Part shown: positions 1 through 26,716 of the stretch, in pieces | How positions within the stretch are numbered: position 1 is the first letter of the stretch | Layout: each line of letters begins with the position of its first letter | Origin: Syngnathus acus | Lineage: Eukaryota; Chordata; Actinopteri; Syngnathiformes; Syngnathidae | Direction of reading: 5' to 3' | Length of the DNA: 64,000 bases | Assembly (NCBI RefSeq): GCF_901709675.1 | Contig: NC_051092.1 | Coordinates: 15,664,991-15,728,990, forward strand | Made by a program: the position numbers and the translations under genes | The notes under the pieces: model-generated | Seen by the model: the letters and a program-made list of their open reading frames with translations, nothing else | Told to the model about the DNA's origin: nothing | Database searches by the model: none

Positions 1-2692
1 TCACCCCGGTGAACGAGAGGGTAGCCTCCCTCCGCCTTCGGGTGGGGGGACGTGTCCTGACTGTTGTTTGTGTCTATGCACCAAGCGGCAGCTCAGTACC
101 CACCCTTCTTGGAGTCCCTGGAGGAAGTGCTGGAGAGCGCTCCTTCTGGGGACTCCATCGTTCTACTGGGTGACTTCAATGCTCACATGGGCAATGACAG
201 TGGGACCTGGAAGGGCGTGATTGGGAGGAACGGCCCCCCCCGATCTGAACCCGAGCGGTGTTCTATTATTGGACTTCTGTGCTCGACACGGATTTTCTAT
301 AATGAACACCATGTTCAAACATAAGGGTGTCCATGTGTGCACTTGGCACCAGGACACCCTAGGCCGCAGTTCGATGATCGACTTTGTAGTCGTGTCATCG
401 GATTTGCGGCCGCATGTTTTGGACACTCGGGCGAAGAGAGGGGCGGAGCTGTCAACTGATCACCACCTGGTGGTGGGTTGGCTCCGATGGTGGGGGAAGA
501 TGCCGGTCCGACCTGGCAGACCCAAACGCTCTGTGAGGGTCTGCTGGGAACGTCTGGCGGAATCCCCTATCAGGAAGAGCATCAACTCCCACCTCCGGCA
601 GAGCTTTTCCCACGTCCCGGGGGAGGCGGGGGACATTGAGTCCGAGTGGACCTTGTTCCGCGCCTCCATTGTTGAGGCGGTCGACCGGAGCTGTGGCCGT
701 AAGGTCATTGGTGCCTGTCGTGGCGGCAATCCCCGAACCCGCTGGTGGACACCGGCGGTAAGGGATGCCGTCAAGCTGAAGAAGGAGTCCTATCGGGCCG
801 TTTTGGCCTGCGGGACTCCGGAGGCAGCTGACAGGTACCGGATGGCCAAGCGGAACGCGGCTTTGGCGGTTGCTGAGGCAAAAACCCGGGCGTGGGAGGA
901 GTTTGGCGAGGCCATGGAGAATGACTTCCGGACGGCTTCGAGGAAATTCTGGTCCACCATCCGGCGTCTCAGGAGGGGGAAGCAGTGCAACGTCAACACT
1001 GTTTACAGTGGAGATGGCATGCTGCTGACCTCGACTCGGGACGTCGTGTGTCGGTGGGGAGAATACTTCGAAGACCTCCTCAATTCCACCGACACGCCTT
1101 CCATTGTGGAAGCAGGGCCTGGGGACTCTGAGGCGGACTCTCCAATCTCTGGGGTCGAAGTCACTGAGGTAGTTAAAAAACTCCTCGGTGGCAGGGCCCC
1201 GGGGGTGGATGAGATCCGCCCGGATTTCTTAAGGGCTCTGGATGTTGTGGGGCTGTCATGGCTGACACGTCTCTACAACATCGCGTGGACATCGGGGACA
1301 GTGCCTCTGGATTGGCAGACTGGGGTGGTGGTTCCCCTCTTTAAGAAGGGGGACCGGAGGGTGTGTTCCAATTACAGGGGAATTACACTCCTCAGCCTCC
1401 CTGTTAAGGTCTATTCAGGGGTGCTGGAGAGGAGGGTCCGTCGGGAGGTCGAACCTCGGATTCAGGAGGAACAGTGTGGCTTTCGTCCTGGCCGTGGAAC
1501 AGTGGACCAGCTCTTCACCCTCAGCAGGATCCTCGAGGGTGCATGGGAGTTCGCGGCATATAACTATGCGGTTATAGTCCACATGTGTTTTGTGGACTTG
1601 GAGAAGGCGTTCGACCGTGTCCCTCGGGAAGTTCTGTGGGGGGTGCTTCGGGGGTACGGGGTACCGAGCCAACCGATAAGGGCGGTTCGGTCCCTGTATC
1701 ACCGATGCCAGAGTTTGGTCCGCATTTCCGGCAGTAAGTCGGATTCGTTCCCAGTGAGGGTTGGACTCCGCCAAGGCTGCCCTTTGTCACCGATTCTGTT
1801 CATAATTTTTATGGACAGAATTTCTAGGCGCAGCCGAGGCGTTGAGGGTGTCCAGTTTGGGGACCTCAGCATCGTGTCTCTGCTTTTTGCAGACGACGTG
1901 GTGCTGTTGGCTTCTTCAGGCCGTGATCTCCAGCTCTCACTGGAGCGGTTCGCAGCCGAGTGTGAAGCGGTCGGGATGAGGGTCAACACCTCCAAATCCG
2001 AGTCCATGGTCCTCGATCGGAAAAGGGTGGAATGCCCTCTCCGGATCTGGGATGAGATCCTGCCCCAAGTGGAGGAGTTCAAGTATCTTGGGGTCTTGTT
2101 CACGAGCGAGGGCAGAATGGAACGTGAGATCGACAGGCGGCTCGGTGCAGCGTCGGCTGTAATGCGGACTCTGTACCAGTTTGTCGTGGTGAAGAGAGAG
2201 CTGAGCCAAAAGGCAAAGCTCTCAATTTACCGGTCGATCTAGGCTCCTACCCTCACCTATGGTCACGAGCTATGGGTCCGAAAGACCGAAAGAACGAGAT
2301 CCCGGATACAAGCGGCCGAAATGAGTATTCTCCCTTAGAGATAGGGTGAGAAGTTCGGTCATCCGGGAGAGACTCGGAGTAGAGTCGCTACTCCTCCACG
2401 TTGAGAGGAGCCAGATGAGGTGGCTCGGGCATCTCATCAGGATGCCTCCTGGACGCCTCCCTGGGGAGGTGTTCCGGGCATGTCCCACCGGTAGGAGACC
2501 CCGGGGACGACCCAGGACGCGCTGGAGAGACTATGTCTCTCAGCTGGCCTGGGAACGCCTTGGGATCCCCCGGGATGAGCTAGATGAAGTGGCTGGGGAG
2601 AGGGAAGTCTGGGAGTCCCTCCTGAAGCTGCTGCCCCCGCGACCCGACCCCGGATAAGCGGAAGAAGATGGATGGATGGATGGATGGATGGA
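1..2692 (+). mobile_element. RTE-clade (Rex3-like) LINE, 5' cut by window edge
   Basis: A non-LTR retrotransposon enters the window already inside its endonuclease domain and runs to a (GATG)n tail at about 2668-2692. The tail type and the endonuclease plus reverse transcriptase arrangement without a separate ORF1 fit the RTE/Rex3 group of fish LINEs. It lies upstream of the first visible anoctamin exon, so it is probably intronic there. A second copy of the same family is at 41026-44395 on the other strand, and an older third at 44395-45715. Confidence 0.88.
64..2656 (+). pseudogene. RTE LINE endonuclease-reverse transcriptase, frameshifted
   Basis: The endonuclease end is recognisable from [13 protein letters not shown] near 150-190 and [10 protein letters not shown] near 457-480. 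Reverse transcriptase follows with the fingers motif [12 protein letters not shown], the palm motif FVDLEKAFDRVP near 1590, RQGCPLSP near 1770 and the catalytic FADDVVLL near 1890. The frame breaks at a C-run near 232-240, where the start of the domain lies in a different frame from the rest. A stop follows RSI at 2240-2242, and a deletion near 2320-2340 shifts the frame before the C-terminal part (SSVIRERLGVE, ending PPRPDPG at about 2654). The element is therefore dead but young-looking, since a 673-codon block is still open. Confidence 0.88.
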
Positions 2693-2705
2693 TACTCTGA
2701 ATAAA

Positions 2706-2988
2706 TGTTCACCCCCTAGGGGTGCGAGAATGCTTCCTAGGGGGTGCGAGGATACCCTGGGGGAAATTTACAATTTTTCGGGGATAATGGTCGGGTAACC
2801 GAAAAAAGTGAAAAATTCTGGAAATCAAGAAGTCACTGTGTTAATTGGCATTAAGGATAATGCTAATTAAGCCTTATAGCTGTAAAGTAAACCAATTATT
2901 ATTATAATAATTATTTCGGGTTAGGGGTGCGAGAACTGGTTGGTGAATTGAATGGGGTGCGAACAAGGAAAAAGGTTAAGAACCACTG
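2706..2988 (-). mobile_element. Probable hAT-type repeat fragment
   Basis: The segment repeats the phrase GGGGTGCGAG several times and ends in GGTTAAGAACCACTG, which resembles the outer end of Charlie-type hAT elements. No matching second end was found, so the left boundary is approximate. Confidence 0.35.
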
Positions 2989-3122
2989 GATTAGAAGGAG
3001 GACTAGGCTCATTAACAAAAGAAATTGTAGAACTGAGATTTGACTGTATGGGCCCTCTTTCCGTTCCAAGCATCTTAAACTGTGCTCTTATGTTTTCTTT
3101 CTTTTCATTTTTTTGTCTAGAC

Positions 3123-4280
3123 CAGGGGTCACCAACACGGTGCCCGCGGGCACCAGGTCGCCCGTGAGGACCGCATGAGTCGCCCACAGGACTGTTCTAA
3201 AATTAGCTCAAATAGCGGCACTTGTCAGTGAGCTGCATCTATTTATTTTACAGTCAAACCTCGGTTTTCGAACGTCCTGGTTCTCGAACAAATCGGAATT
3301 CGAACAAAAAATTCTAGATTTTTTTGCCTCGGTTGTCGAACAAAACATCGGAGGTCAAACCTTGCGAGATGAGCCGGGAGGACCCGAGAAAACCCGACCG
3401 CGCGGCCCGGATGCCGACTGATTCCGTTGTTATTGTATTTTCGTTACTTTGAGGATTGTATTAACCCCTAAACATGCCTCCAAAGAAAGCAAGTGGGAGC
3501 AGTAAAGCCATCCTAAAACACAAAGACGCTCTTAAAGCAATGCGACAGTAAGCGCCTGGCGCGCTGCGGTTGCGCGATTGGACCAAATTAAGCTCCCTGC
3601 GCACTGAGGTCCACTTACATCAGGACTTTAAAAACATTTTCTAAATTTTAGCGACGGCTCTGTCACAATAATGCGACCAGCGCGGTGCAGTTGCGCGGTC
3701 GGCGACGCTCTACTGTTGCGCGTTCGGCGGTGCGCTGCAGTTGCGCGATGGGACAAAATTAAGCTCCCTGCGCACTTAGGTCCACTTAAATTTTGGAAAG
3801 CACATCAGGACTTTAAAAATGTTTTCTAAATTTCAGCGAAGGCTCTGTCACAATAATGCAACCAGCGCGGTGCAGTTGCGCGGTGGGCAACGCGCTACGG
3901 TTGCGCGTTTGGCGGTGCGCTGCAGTTGCGCGATCGGACAAATATGCGCAAATGAAAAAATGCTTAAAGAAGGCGGGGTTTCTTTGTCTTGAAACGGATG
4001 ACATTTTTTTCCATTATTTGTAAGGGGAAAAATAGATTCGGAATTCGACCGAATTCGACTTCTGGAACGGATTGTGGTCAAAAAACAAGGTTTGACTGTA
4101 TTTTTGCTATTCTTGTTAAAATCACACTTACATGTGAACTGGAAATGACAATAATAACTCATAGTGAAAGCCAAATTGAGCAAATTGGCTATTTCAGAAG
4201 TGTGTGTCAAACTGGTAGACCTTTGCCTTAATCAGTGCCCAGGAAGTAGCTCTCGGTTTAAGAAAGGTTGGTGACCCCTG
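3123..4280. mobile_element. hAT non-autonomous element with 8-bp target duplication
   Basis: Terminal inverted repeats CAGGGGTCACCAAC and GTTGGTGACCCCTG bound the element. It is flanked on both sides by the same 8 bp, GTCTAGAC, at 3115-3122 and 4281-4288. An 8-bp duplication with a CTAG core is the signature of hAT integration. No transposase frame is left. A second DNA transposon (3251-4098) is nested inside it. Confidence 0.85.
3251..4098 (+). mobile_element. Tigger/pogo-like deletion derivative nested in hAT element
   Basis: The ends are CAGTCAAACCTCGGTTTTCG and GGTTTGACTG, flanked by TA on both sides as expected for Tc1/mariner/pogo insertions. A short start codon context near 3474 reads MPPKKASGSSKA before a stop, resembling the N-terminus of Tigger-type transposases; the rest of the gene is gone. 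The interior holds about two imperfect copies of a roughly 190-bp GC-rich unit (GTTGCGCG-rich) between 3540 and 3950. Confidence 0.7.
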
Positions 4281-4629
4281 GTCTAGACGTTGTACAGGTA
4301 GAATTGGGTGTAATGTTTTTTTGCGTCTGAAGTGACTAAACCTTATGTAGTCGCTTCCCGGGACTGATAAATGGAGTGTTGGGATGTGTGCCTTGCACTT
4401 GAAAATACGAACGTAAACAGACGAAGAGTTCTGTTGGTGAAGGTGTTACGAATACAGTAATCCCCCGCTACGTCACGGTTCACTTATCGCGGCTTCAGTA
4501 CATCGCGGATTTTTTCAAAAATTCAAAATAAAAATTCTACATTGAGGAATTATGGCACACAAGTTGCCCGCACACCAGCAGAAGGCAGGGAGTGCCCACA
4601 CAATTGCAGTACGTACACTTGTACCTTGT

Positions 4630-7600
4630 TTTCCAAGATGGCGGCGCCCCAGCTGGCCGCGGCCGCTACGCGTCTCAGCAATCGACGAGGATATTCACAA
4701 AATATGTCGCCTAGGACACTACAAACAACACAAAGTTTAGTTTATCCATCCAGTAGAGTAGTGTACGATCGCCAGCGCCTGCTGGAGGTACGGTCATCGA
4801 GTGTTTTCGGACTCGTAGCCACAACTACCCTAGTCTGTTTGCGTAGCCTCGGAGTGCTTAGGGCGCTAGCCCCAGGAGCTCACGACGCAGCGGGCTCGCC
4901 GGGCAGCACACGCCGGAGGAGGAGTAAGCGTAGGCGGTGTGACCGGCGGCGAAAGCGCGGCTGTCGAGGTGGGCTAACGGCTAAGCTGAGAGCTAACCCC
5001 TACAAACCGCCGCTTCCATCCATCTTCCTCTCCAACGTCCGCTCACTGGATAATAAAATGGACCATCTAAAACTGGAACTCTCTTCAAAGAGGGAAGTTA
5101 GAAACTGCTGCGCTCTCATCCTGACGGAGACATGGCTGAACTCATCAATGCCGGACAACGCCGTTAGCCTGGAGGGGCTCGCTACATTCCGCGCCGACAG
5201 AAACAGCGAGCTAAGCGGTAAATCCCGAGGAGGTGGGCTGTGTGTCTACATCAACAACAACTGGTGCAAAAATGCTAGATCTGTCGCCAGCTTCTGCTCT
5301 TCGGACATCGAGTTTTTGACTGTTAACTGCAGACCCTTCTACCTGCCCAGAGAGTTTACTGTTGTTAGCATCACGGCTGTGTACGTGCCTCCTAGCGCTA
5401 ACACTAAAGAGGCCATGAGGGTTCTCTATCGGACAATCAGTGAGCTGCAATCCACGCACACAGAGGGGGTTTTCATCATTGCTGGGGACTTCAACCAGGC
5501 TAGCATGAAGACTATTCTCCCTCATTTTTACCAACACGTGGATTTTCCAACTCGGGGAGAGAACACTCTGGACTTGGTTTACACAAATATAAAGGATGCA
5601 TTCAGAGCAGCCCCCCGCCCCCACCTCGGCTCTTCAGACCACCTATCTGTTATGCTAACCCCTGCATACAGGCCCCTGCTGATCAGAGCAAAACCCACAG
5701 TGAAGCAGGTGAGGGTGTGGTCTGAGGGGGCCATGGAGGCACTCCAGGACTGCTTTGAGTGCTCTGACTGGGACATGTTCAAATCAGCAGCAACATATGA
5801 CAATCAGATCAACATTGATGAGTACGCCATGACTGTGTCAGCCTACATCAACAAATGCTCCGAGGACGTCAGCACCACTAAGAACATCATCACCCGAGCC
5901 AACCAACGACCCTGGATGACTGAGGATGTACGTCATAGGCTACGAGCACGGAACTCAGCCTTCAAGTCTGGCGACAAGGAGGCACTGAGGACAGCGAGAG
6001 CCAACTTGAACCGTGCCATCAGGCTAGCGAAGCGAAGCCACAGTCGGAAAATTCAGGATTTTTTCCACGACGCCAATAACACCAGGAGTATGTGGCAAGG
6101 CATACGGGCGATCACGGACTACAACTCACCCTCCCCCCCGGTGGGTGAGGTTGATGCTGACTTCCTAAATGGTCTAAATAACTTCTTTGGGCGTTTTGAG
6201 GCACTAAACAGCACTCCGGCAGTTAAAACTGTTCCCCACCAGGAAGAGGAGGTCCTCTGCCTTGACTCAGCCGACGTGTGGAAGACTCTGAGAAGAGTCA
6301 ACCCACGTAAGGCCCCAGACCCCGACAACATACCTGGGCGGGTGTTCAAGGAATGTGCAGGCCAGCTGGCTGGTGTCATCACAGACATTTTTAACATCTC
6401 GCTGGACCAAGCCAAAGTGCCAGTGTGCTTCAAGGCTGCCTCCATCATTCCGGTGCCGAAGAAACCTCAAATCACCTCATGGAATGACTACAGACCTGTG
6501 GCACTGACTCCCATCATGATGAAGTGCTTCGAAAGGCTGCTCAAAGATCACATCGTCTCCAGACTCCCCCCAACATTCGATCCGTTCCAGTTTGCCTACC
6601 GGCAGAACCGCTCCACTGAGGATGCCATCTCCTCCGTTCTTCACCTGAGCCTGGCTCACCTGGAGGAGAGGAACACCCACGTGCGGTTGCTGTTCCTGGA
6701 CTTCAGCTCAGCGTTTAACACCATCATTCCACAACATCTGGTGGAAAAAACTGGAACACCTGGGCTTCAGCACCCCCCTTCGGAACTGGCTGCTAGACTT
6801 CCTCACCAACAGACCTCAGTCAGTCCGGGTCGGACAGAACACCTCAGATGTCATCACCCTCAGCACAGGCTCCCCTCAGGGCTGCGTCCTGAGCCCCCTG
6901 CTGTTCACCCTGATGACACACGACTGCGCCCCCAGGTTCACCACCAATCACATCGTGAAGTTTGCAGACGACACAACGGTGGTGGGCCTCATCAGGGACA
7001 ACAACGACCTGGACTACAGAGAGGAGGTGGAGCAGTTGGTGGGCTGGTGCAGAGAAAATAGCCTGATCCTGAATGTGGAGAAGACGAAGGAGATCATCGT
7101 CGACTTCAGGAAGAACCAGCCTCACCACGCTCCACTGATCATCAACAGCTCAGCTGTGGAGGTGGTCAGCAGCACTAAATTCCTGGGAGTCCACATCACA
7201 GACGACCTCACCTGGACTGTGAACACCACAACACTGGTCAAGAGGGCACAGAAGCGCTTGTACTTCCTGCGGAGGATGAGGAGAGCCCACCTGCCCCCAC
7301 CCATCATGAGGACGTTCTACCGAAGCACCATAGAGAGCATTCTGACAAGCTGTCTCTCGGTGTGGTGTGGAGGTTGCAGCGCCTCCGATTGGAAGAACCT
7401 GAGGAGAGTGGTGAGGACAGCAGAGAGGATCATCGGGGCTCCTCTTCCCTCCATTCAGGACTTGTCATCCCAGCGCTGCGTGTCCCGAGCCCGAAATATT
7501 ATCAGTGACCCATCACACCCCCACCATGGACTGTTCTCCCTGCTGCCCTCTGGGAAGAGGTTTCGCAGCATCCGCTGCAGGTCCACCAGGTTCTGCAATA

Positions 7601-7886
7601 GTTTTTTCCCTGCTGTCGTCAGACTGTTGAACATTCAAACGTAGCATTCCTCTGCACACTTGTAAATACTGCTTTTGTCTCCTGCACTGTTCACATACTT
7701 TATCACTGCTGCACTTTGTACTTTATAATTATCTTATTTCATATTTTTATATAGAATGTCACTTTTTTTAACCAGCCGAAATACCTCTACATTGCTGAAA
7801 GCCGTATGCAACGAAATTTCGTTTTGTACACACCTAGTGTTGACAAAATGACAATAAAGTTCTGTCTAAGTCTAAGTCTAAGTTAT
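4630..7886 (+). mobile_element. CR1/L2/Rex1-type LINE, near full length
   Basis: The element begins at about 4630 with CCAAGATGGCGGC, which matches the YY1-binding core also found at the start of mammalian L1 elements. It ends with an AATAAAG signal near 7853 followed by GTCTAAGTCTAAGTCTAAG. It carries one long endonuclease plus reverse transcriptase frame. The exact clade (L2 versus Rex1/Babar versus CR1) cannot be settled by eye. Confidence 0.8.
4638..7644 (+). pseudogene. CR1/L2-type LINE polyprotein with one frameshift
   Basis: Start ATG 4638 lies inside the YY1-like motif. A basic region (RRRRSKRRRCDRRRKRG) is followed by an AP-type endonuclease with LTETWL, VFIIAGDFNQ and GSSDHLSV. Reverse transcriptase follows with AFNTIIPQH near 6710, the [12 protein letters not shown] region near 6870 in the shifted frame, and FADDTTVVG near 6962. 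The C-terminal [17 protein letters not shown] block ends at 7644. The frame changes once, in the A-run at 6745-6750, where one extra A explains the shift into the downstream 243-codon frame. Otherwise the gene looks intact. Confidence 0.85.
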
Positions 7887-8090
7887 AAAAAAGTTCTTAT
7901 AATAATGAGTTCTAAAAACATATTTACAGTATTGTTATTGTACCTTGTTTAAATTGTTATAATAATAAAAGAGTTCTAAACACATATTTACAGTATGTAC
8001 ACTTGTACCTTGTTATAAAAAAGTTGTTATAATAATAAGAGTTCTAAAAACATATTTACAGTATGTATACTTTAGCTACATCTACATGTT

Positions 8091-8091
<1 letters not shown>

Positions 8092-8165
<74 letters not shown>
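8092..8165. repeat. (CA)n microsatellite
   Basis: About 36 uninterrupted CA units lie in the right part of the Tigger-like element. Confidence 0.98.
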
Positions 8166-8168
<3 letters not shown>

Positions 8169-8424
8169 GTATCATATTTATACTATTTATACATTATTTT
8201 CTGTATGTCATTTATACTACGTATTGATATAGTATTTACATGTTTGAAACTATTATTTAATGTTTTAATGATAACATATGTACTTATATATGGTTTAATA
8301 TACATTTACTGATACACAAAAATTATATGTATGTTAAAAATTAGAGGGCTACACCACATCGCGGATTCTCACCAATCGCGGGTGGTCTTGGAACCAATTA
8401 TCCGCAATAAACGAGGGATTGCTG

Positions 8425-9201
8425 TACTTGCAGGTTTATTTTCCTTAGTAATCAACACAGTAAATAACTCATAACATAACCCTATTGTGATAAAGATTGT
8501 AATTCATTGAAGGAATTGATTCTACAATGATTCAGAGTGATTGTACCTCACTGGTGTCATATTTACGAAATAGATAACATCCACCACGTACGTCTGAGGA
8601 GCGCCAAATTGTTTGCCTTCGCCTCAGTCAAATACACTAAAATTGTGTTACAGTATCTGCACCACAAGTTAAACCTGTTTTTATTGAGTCTAAAATCTGG
8701 TTTACTTTTTGTAAACAAGTTTGCCAGGAAGCGCAGGGATGCCCGGTGAGGCTTAGCCTGTCTACCAAATTCAGAAATACATAATTACATAAATACGAAT
8801 TTCATAATAAATGTGTACGAGTTTTGAGAAAACAGGCACAAATGGCAAACTCACAGTTGACTATTAACGGACAGATAAATCTTGCCCTTTGTTTTCAGTT
8901 TAGGGAGTTAATAAAATTGTCTTTTTTGTTAGCTATCATGATCTACCATCTTTAATTGCAGTATAATGCATTTAGTCAAGTCCATTGCATTGGATTTAAG
9001 CACAGTTATATACTGTATTAGAGCAAGTGAAACTTTACAACAGCGCACGTTGCTGTGTGATACATTTTAGGCACCTTAATAACCTACACACATCATACTG
9101 TGTGCCTTTTCACTCATTTAGGTAAACTGGAAGTCACAATTGACACAAATTGAGTGAAGGAAGTGTAAACCTTGCAAACCAAAATGTGTTTTCTATTTTA
9201 G
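8425..9201. other. Upstream anoctamin intron, nothing recognised
   Basis: AT-rich sequence between the last LINE/Tigger block and the first visible anoctamin exon. It was checked for the preceding anoctamin exon; no convincing match was found. Confidence 0.5.
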
Positions 9202-23887
<14,686 letters not shown>

Positions 23888-23915
23888 CACAATTTGCAAT
23901 GAAATTATTGGCGTC

Positions 23916-24620
23916 TAAGGCTGGGTACACACATAGAGAATCAGGCTGTTTTTGTCAAAATTTTGCCCATTCCCAACCAAGTACGTCTTAGTGTCTTGGG
24001 TGTTATAAGATTGTCCCAAAAGATTATTCTTCTGTTTGCAAGTAGATTTGTCCCAATAATAGGGTCCACATTGGGTCAGTTTGACAATCTTAAATAATAA
24101 ACGTTTTCAATAATTGCAACCGAAAATCTTCCCGCGAATGGAAAAAGCAAACATTTTCTAGAGTCACTGAGTCCATGAACTGTGACGTGAACAGAATGTA
24201 TCCAATGAAAGAAGCTACAATAAATAAAACAAAATGTGTCCGACCATATACTTGCATAGCAGTGAGCTTCCCAGACAGCAAGAAGTATTTTCCAAAGCAA
24301 TTTGTTTCTTGACAACATAGCCATTTTAAATAGCTTCCGCCTCAGGTCCTTTCTGGTAACACGCAGGTAGAAATGGTGCATATCCGGGAGTGTCTGTTCT
24401 TTGTTTTGGTGAAATCCCTTGTGAACAAGCTAGAGTTCTGTTTCTTTCTAAACCGGTGGTGGAAGAGAATCTTAACATGTGGTGCTCTGTGTAGAATTAT
24501 CAGTGCTTACCACACACGATATGACCAAAGTGTCAGATTTTTTTAATCTTTACGTTTGAAGTCTAACAGATAAACAATCTTGTAAGATTTGAAAAAAGAA
24601 TTGTGTGTACCGGGCCTTAA
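23916..24620. mobile_element. Small DNA transposon in anoctamin 3' region
   Basis: The left end TAAGGCTGGGTACACACA and the right end TGTGTGTACCGGGCCTTAA form an imperfect inverted repeat. It starts 29 bp after the stop codon, so the 3' UTR may be transposon-derived and candidate poly(A) signals lie inside it. Confidence 0.5.
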
Positions 24621-24914
24621 TTGCCAAAATAATTCTAAACATTCCAATGGTTAAGAGAGCTGTGTGAGCAATATAAATCGAAAGATGTCATATTAAAATT
24701 GTGTGGACATTCTCAATACTAAAGCATATGCTGTTTTGAGAATGTGCCTAAGAAATGTATTTGAGTATGTAACATTCCATTTAATGTCATTAATGTCATC
24801 TATGTACTGTACATCACTTTTGCATCAAATCCACAACCAGTTGGCAAGTTTTTCTCAATATGATTTTAACAGCGATCGAAGAAACATCAGTTTAAATATA
24901 GCCAAAGAAGGATA

Positions 24915-25290
24915 TGTTTTGAGAAACTTGGTCGGGAAACATCAGTTATGAATATGTCCAAAGAAGGATATAGTTTTGAGAAACTTGGTAGGGGACGTCC
25001 ATCCATACATCCATTTTCTTAATTGGTTCTCCTCACAAGGGTCGCGGGTGTGCTGCAACCTATCTGAGCTGACTGCGGGCAGTTTTGGTTTTGAGAAACT
25101 TGGTCGGGAAGCATCAGTTATGAATACGTCCAAAGGATATAGTTTTGAGAAACTTGGTAGGGGACGTCCATTCATACATCCATTTTCTTAATTGCTTCTC
25201 CTCATGAGGGTCGCGGGCGTGCTGCAACCTATCTGAGCTGACTGCGGGCAGTAGGCGAGGGACACCCTGAACTGGATTCCAGTCCTTCGC
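24915..25290 (-). repeat. Tandem duplication of a SINE 3'-end fragment
   Basis: AGTTTTGAGAAACTTGGTAG and CTGCAACCTATCTGAGCTGA each occur twice, about 170 bp apart. Each unit holds a SINE 3'-end-like piece in reverse orientation plus flank. Confidence 0.65.
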
Positions 25291-25985
25291 AGTGGTGGGA
25301 AAACAATTTTTCAGTTGATCTTCAAATCGTAGAATTATTTTTGGGCAAAACTCTTCAGGTGAATGGTGCTGTGTTTTTGTGTACACCTTTAGAACTGTAT
25401 CAGACTGGGCAACCAAGTACAGAGCGACAGACTTTATTGAGGATAGGGAAAGGGGAGGTGTAGTGCTGGAGCTCTAGCTGGGTTGAGGTGATGGTGTAAT
25501 CGGAGCGTGACTGGCGGCCGGAATCGGCGGCGGCGCCGTGGGACACTCGCTACGTTATGCTGGGGTGGTGATGGACAGGAGTCGACCTGGTGGAGAGAGC
25601 AGCAGACCGAGCTCGCAGCAGGATGGGGCGCTGGGTATGATCGTGGTCAGGGGCAGGCAGAAAGTCGGGACGGGTGGCGATCAGAGCGTGGTCATAAACG
25701 AGCAATGGGCCAGGACCAACGGCAGGCAAGGCAAGACAGGTCAGTGAACAGACAAGGTCTGCAACGGGAGAGCGTGCAGTGAGCTTGAGAGTGGCATCAC
25801 AGGACAGACTGGCAAGGAAGTGACGGGATAGCGGGGTTTAAATAGGAAGGCTGATGAGCGGCTGACAGGTGTTGATTGAGTAGATGGGGCGGGGGCTGTG
25901 AGTGAGTGGCTGGTGGAAAGTCACCAGCTGAGTGACAGATGGCACAGCATGTGACAAAATTACCATATTGCAATTTTACTCTGAT
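25291..25985. other. GC-rich unclassified repeat-like segment
   Basis: From about 25430 the composition turns GC-rich. TTTATTGAGGATAGG at 25433 could be a reverse-strand poly(A) signal of an LTR or transposon. No boundaries or coding motif found. Confidence 0.3.
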
Positions 25986-25998
25986 GACTCTTCAACCA

Positions 25999-26358
25999 GG
26001 GCGGCTCGGTGGGACACTGGTTAGCACGTCCACCTCACAGTTAGGAGGGTGTGGGTTCGATTCCACCTCCGACCCTCCCTGTGTGGCGTTTGCATGTTCT
26101 CCCCGTGCTCGCATGGCTTTTTTCCGGGCACTCCGGTTTCCTCCCACATCCCAAAAACATGCATAGTAGAGCAATTGAGCACTCCAAATTGCCCCTAGGT
26201 ATGAGTGCAGATGGTTGTTCGTCTCTGTGTGCCCTGCCTGCAATTGGCTGGCAACCGGTTCAGGGTGTACCTTGCCGACTGCCCGATGACCACTGGAATA
26301 GGCTCCAGCACACCCGCGACCTCCATGGGGACAAAGCAGTACAGAAAATGGATGGATG
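25999..26358 (+). mobile_element. tRNA-derived SINE (GATG tail), full length
   Basis: The 13-bp target duplication GACTCTTCAACCA is at 25986-25998 and 26359-26371. B box GGTTCGATTCC present; tail CAGAAAATGGATGGATG. Confidence 0.9.
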
Positions 26359-26519
26359 GACTCTTCAACCACGAATGCCTGCTACACAAATATTTTTGTT
26401 GTCATATTTAACCCTAACCCTAATCAAAGTTAATCTTCTATGTAATCATTTGTTTGAATATATAATATGATCATCTACAATATTATTAATTTTGTTCATT
26501 ATATTCATTAATTCAATTT

Positions 26520-26716
26520 AGATGGTTCTAACCTTAAGTTCCACAACTTGTACAGACAATAACAGTAACTAATAACAAATACAGTAACTAATTAGAATTA
26601 CAATTTTTCCCTGATTTGAGATGAATCTAACCTTAAGTTTCACAACTTGTACAGACAATAACAGTAACTAATAACAAATACAGTAACTAATTAGAATTAC
26701 AATTTTTCCCAGATTC
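26520..26716. repeat. 99-bp tandem duplication
   Basis: CACAACTTGTACAGACAATA occurs at 26542 and 26641, followed by nearly identical sequence to AATTTTTCCC in both units. Confidence 0.9.

Larger units (their letters stand above)
4455..8424. mobile_element. Tigger/pogo-like element interrupted by a LINE
   Basis: The left end CAGTAATCCCCCGCTACG and the right end CGAGGGATTGCTG are flanked by TA (4453-4454, 8425-8426), and both contain the TCGCGG motif found in many fish Tigger-like elements. Its interior has about three copies of a roughly 80-bp AT-rich unit containing GTACACTTGTACCTTGTTAT. One of these units is split by the LINE at 4630-7886, so the LINE is younger than the DNA element. Confidence 0.65.

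Noticed and set aside
8537-8749. Earlier anoctamin exon
   Set aside because: The frame has no similarity to the anoctamin segment that should precede [12 protein letters not shown] and lacks suitable splice sites.
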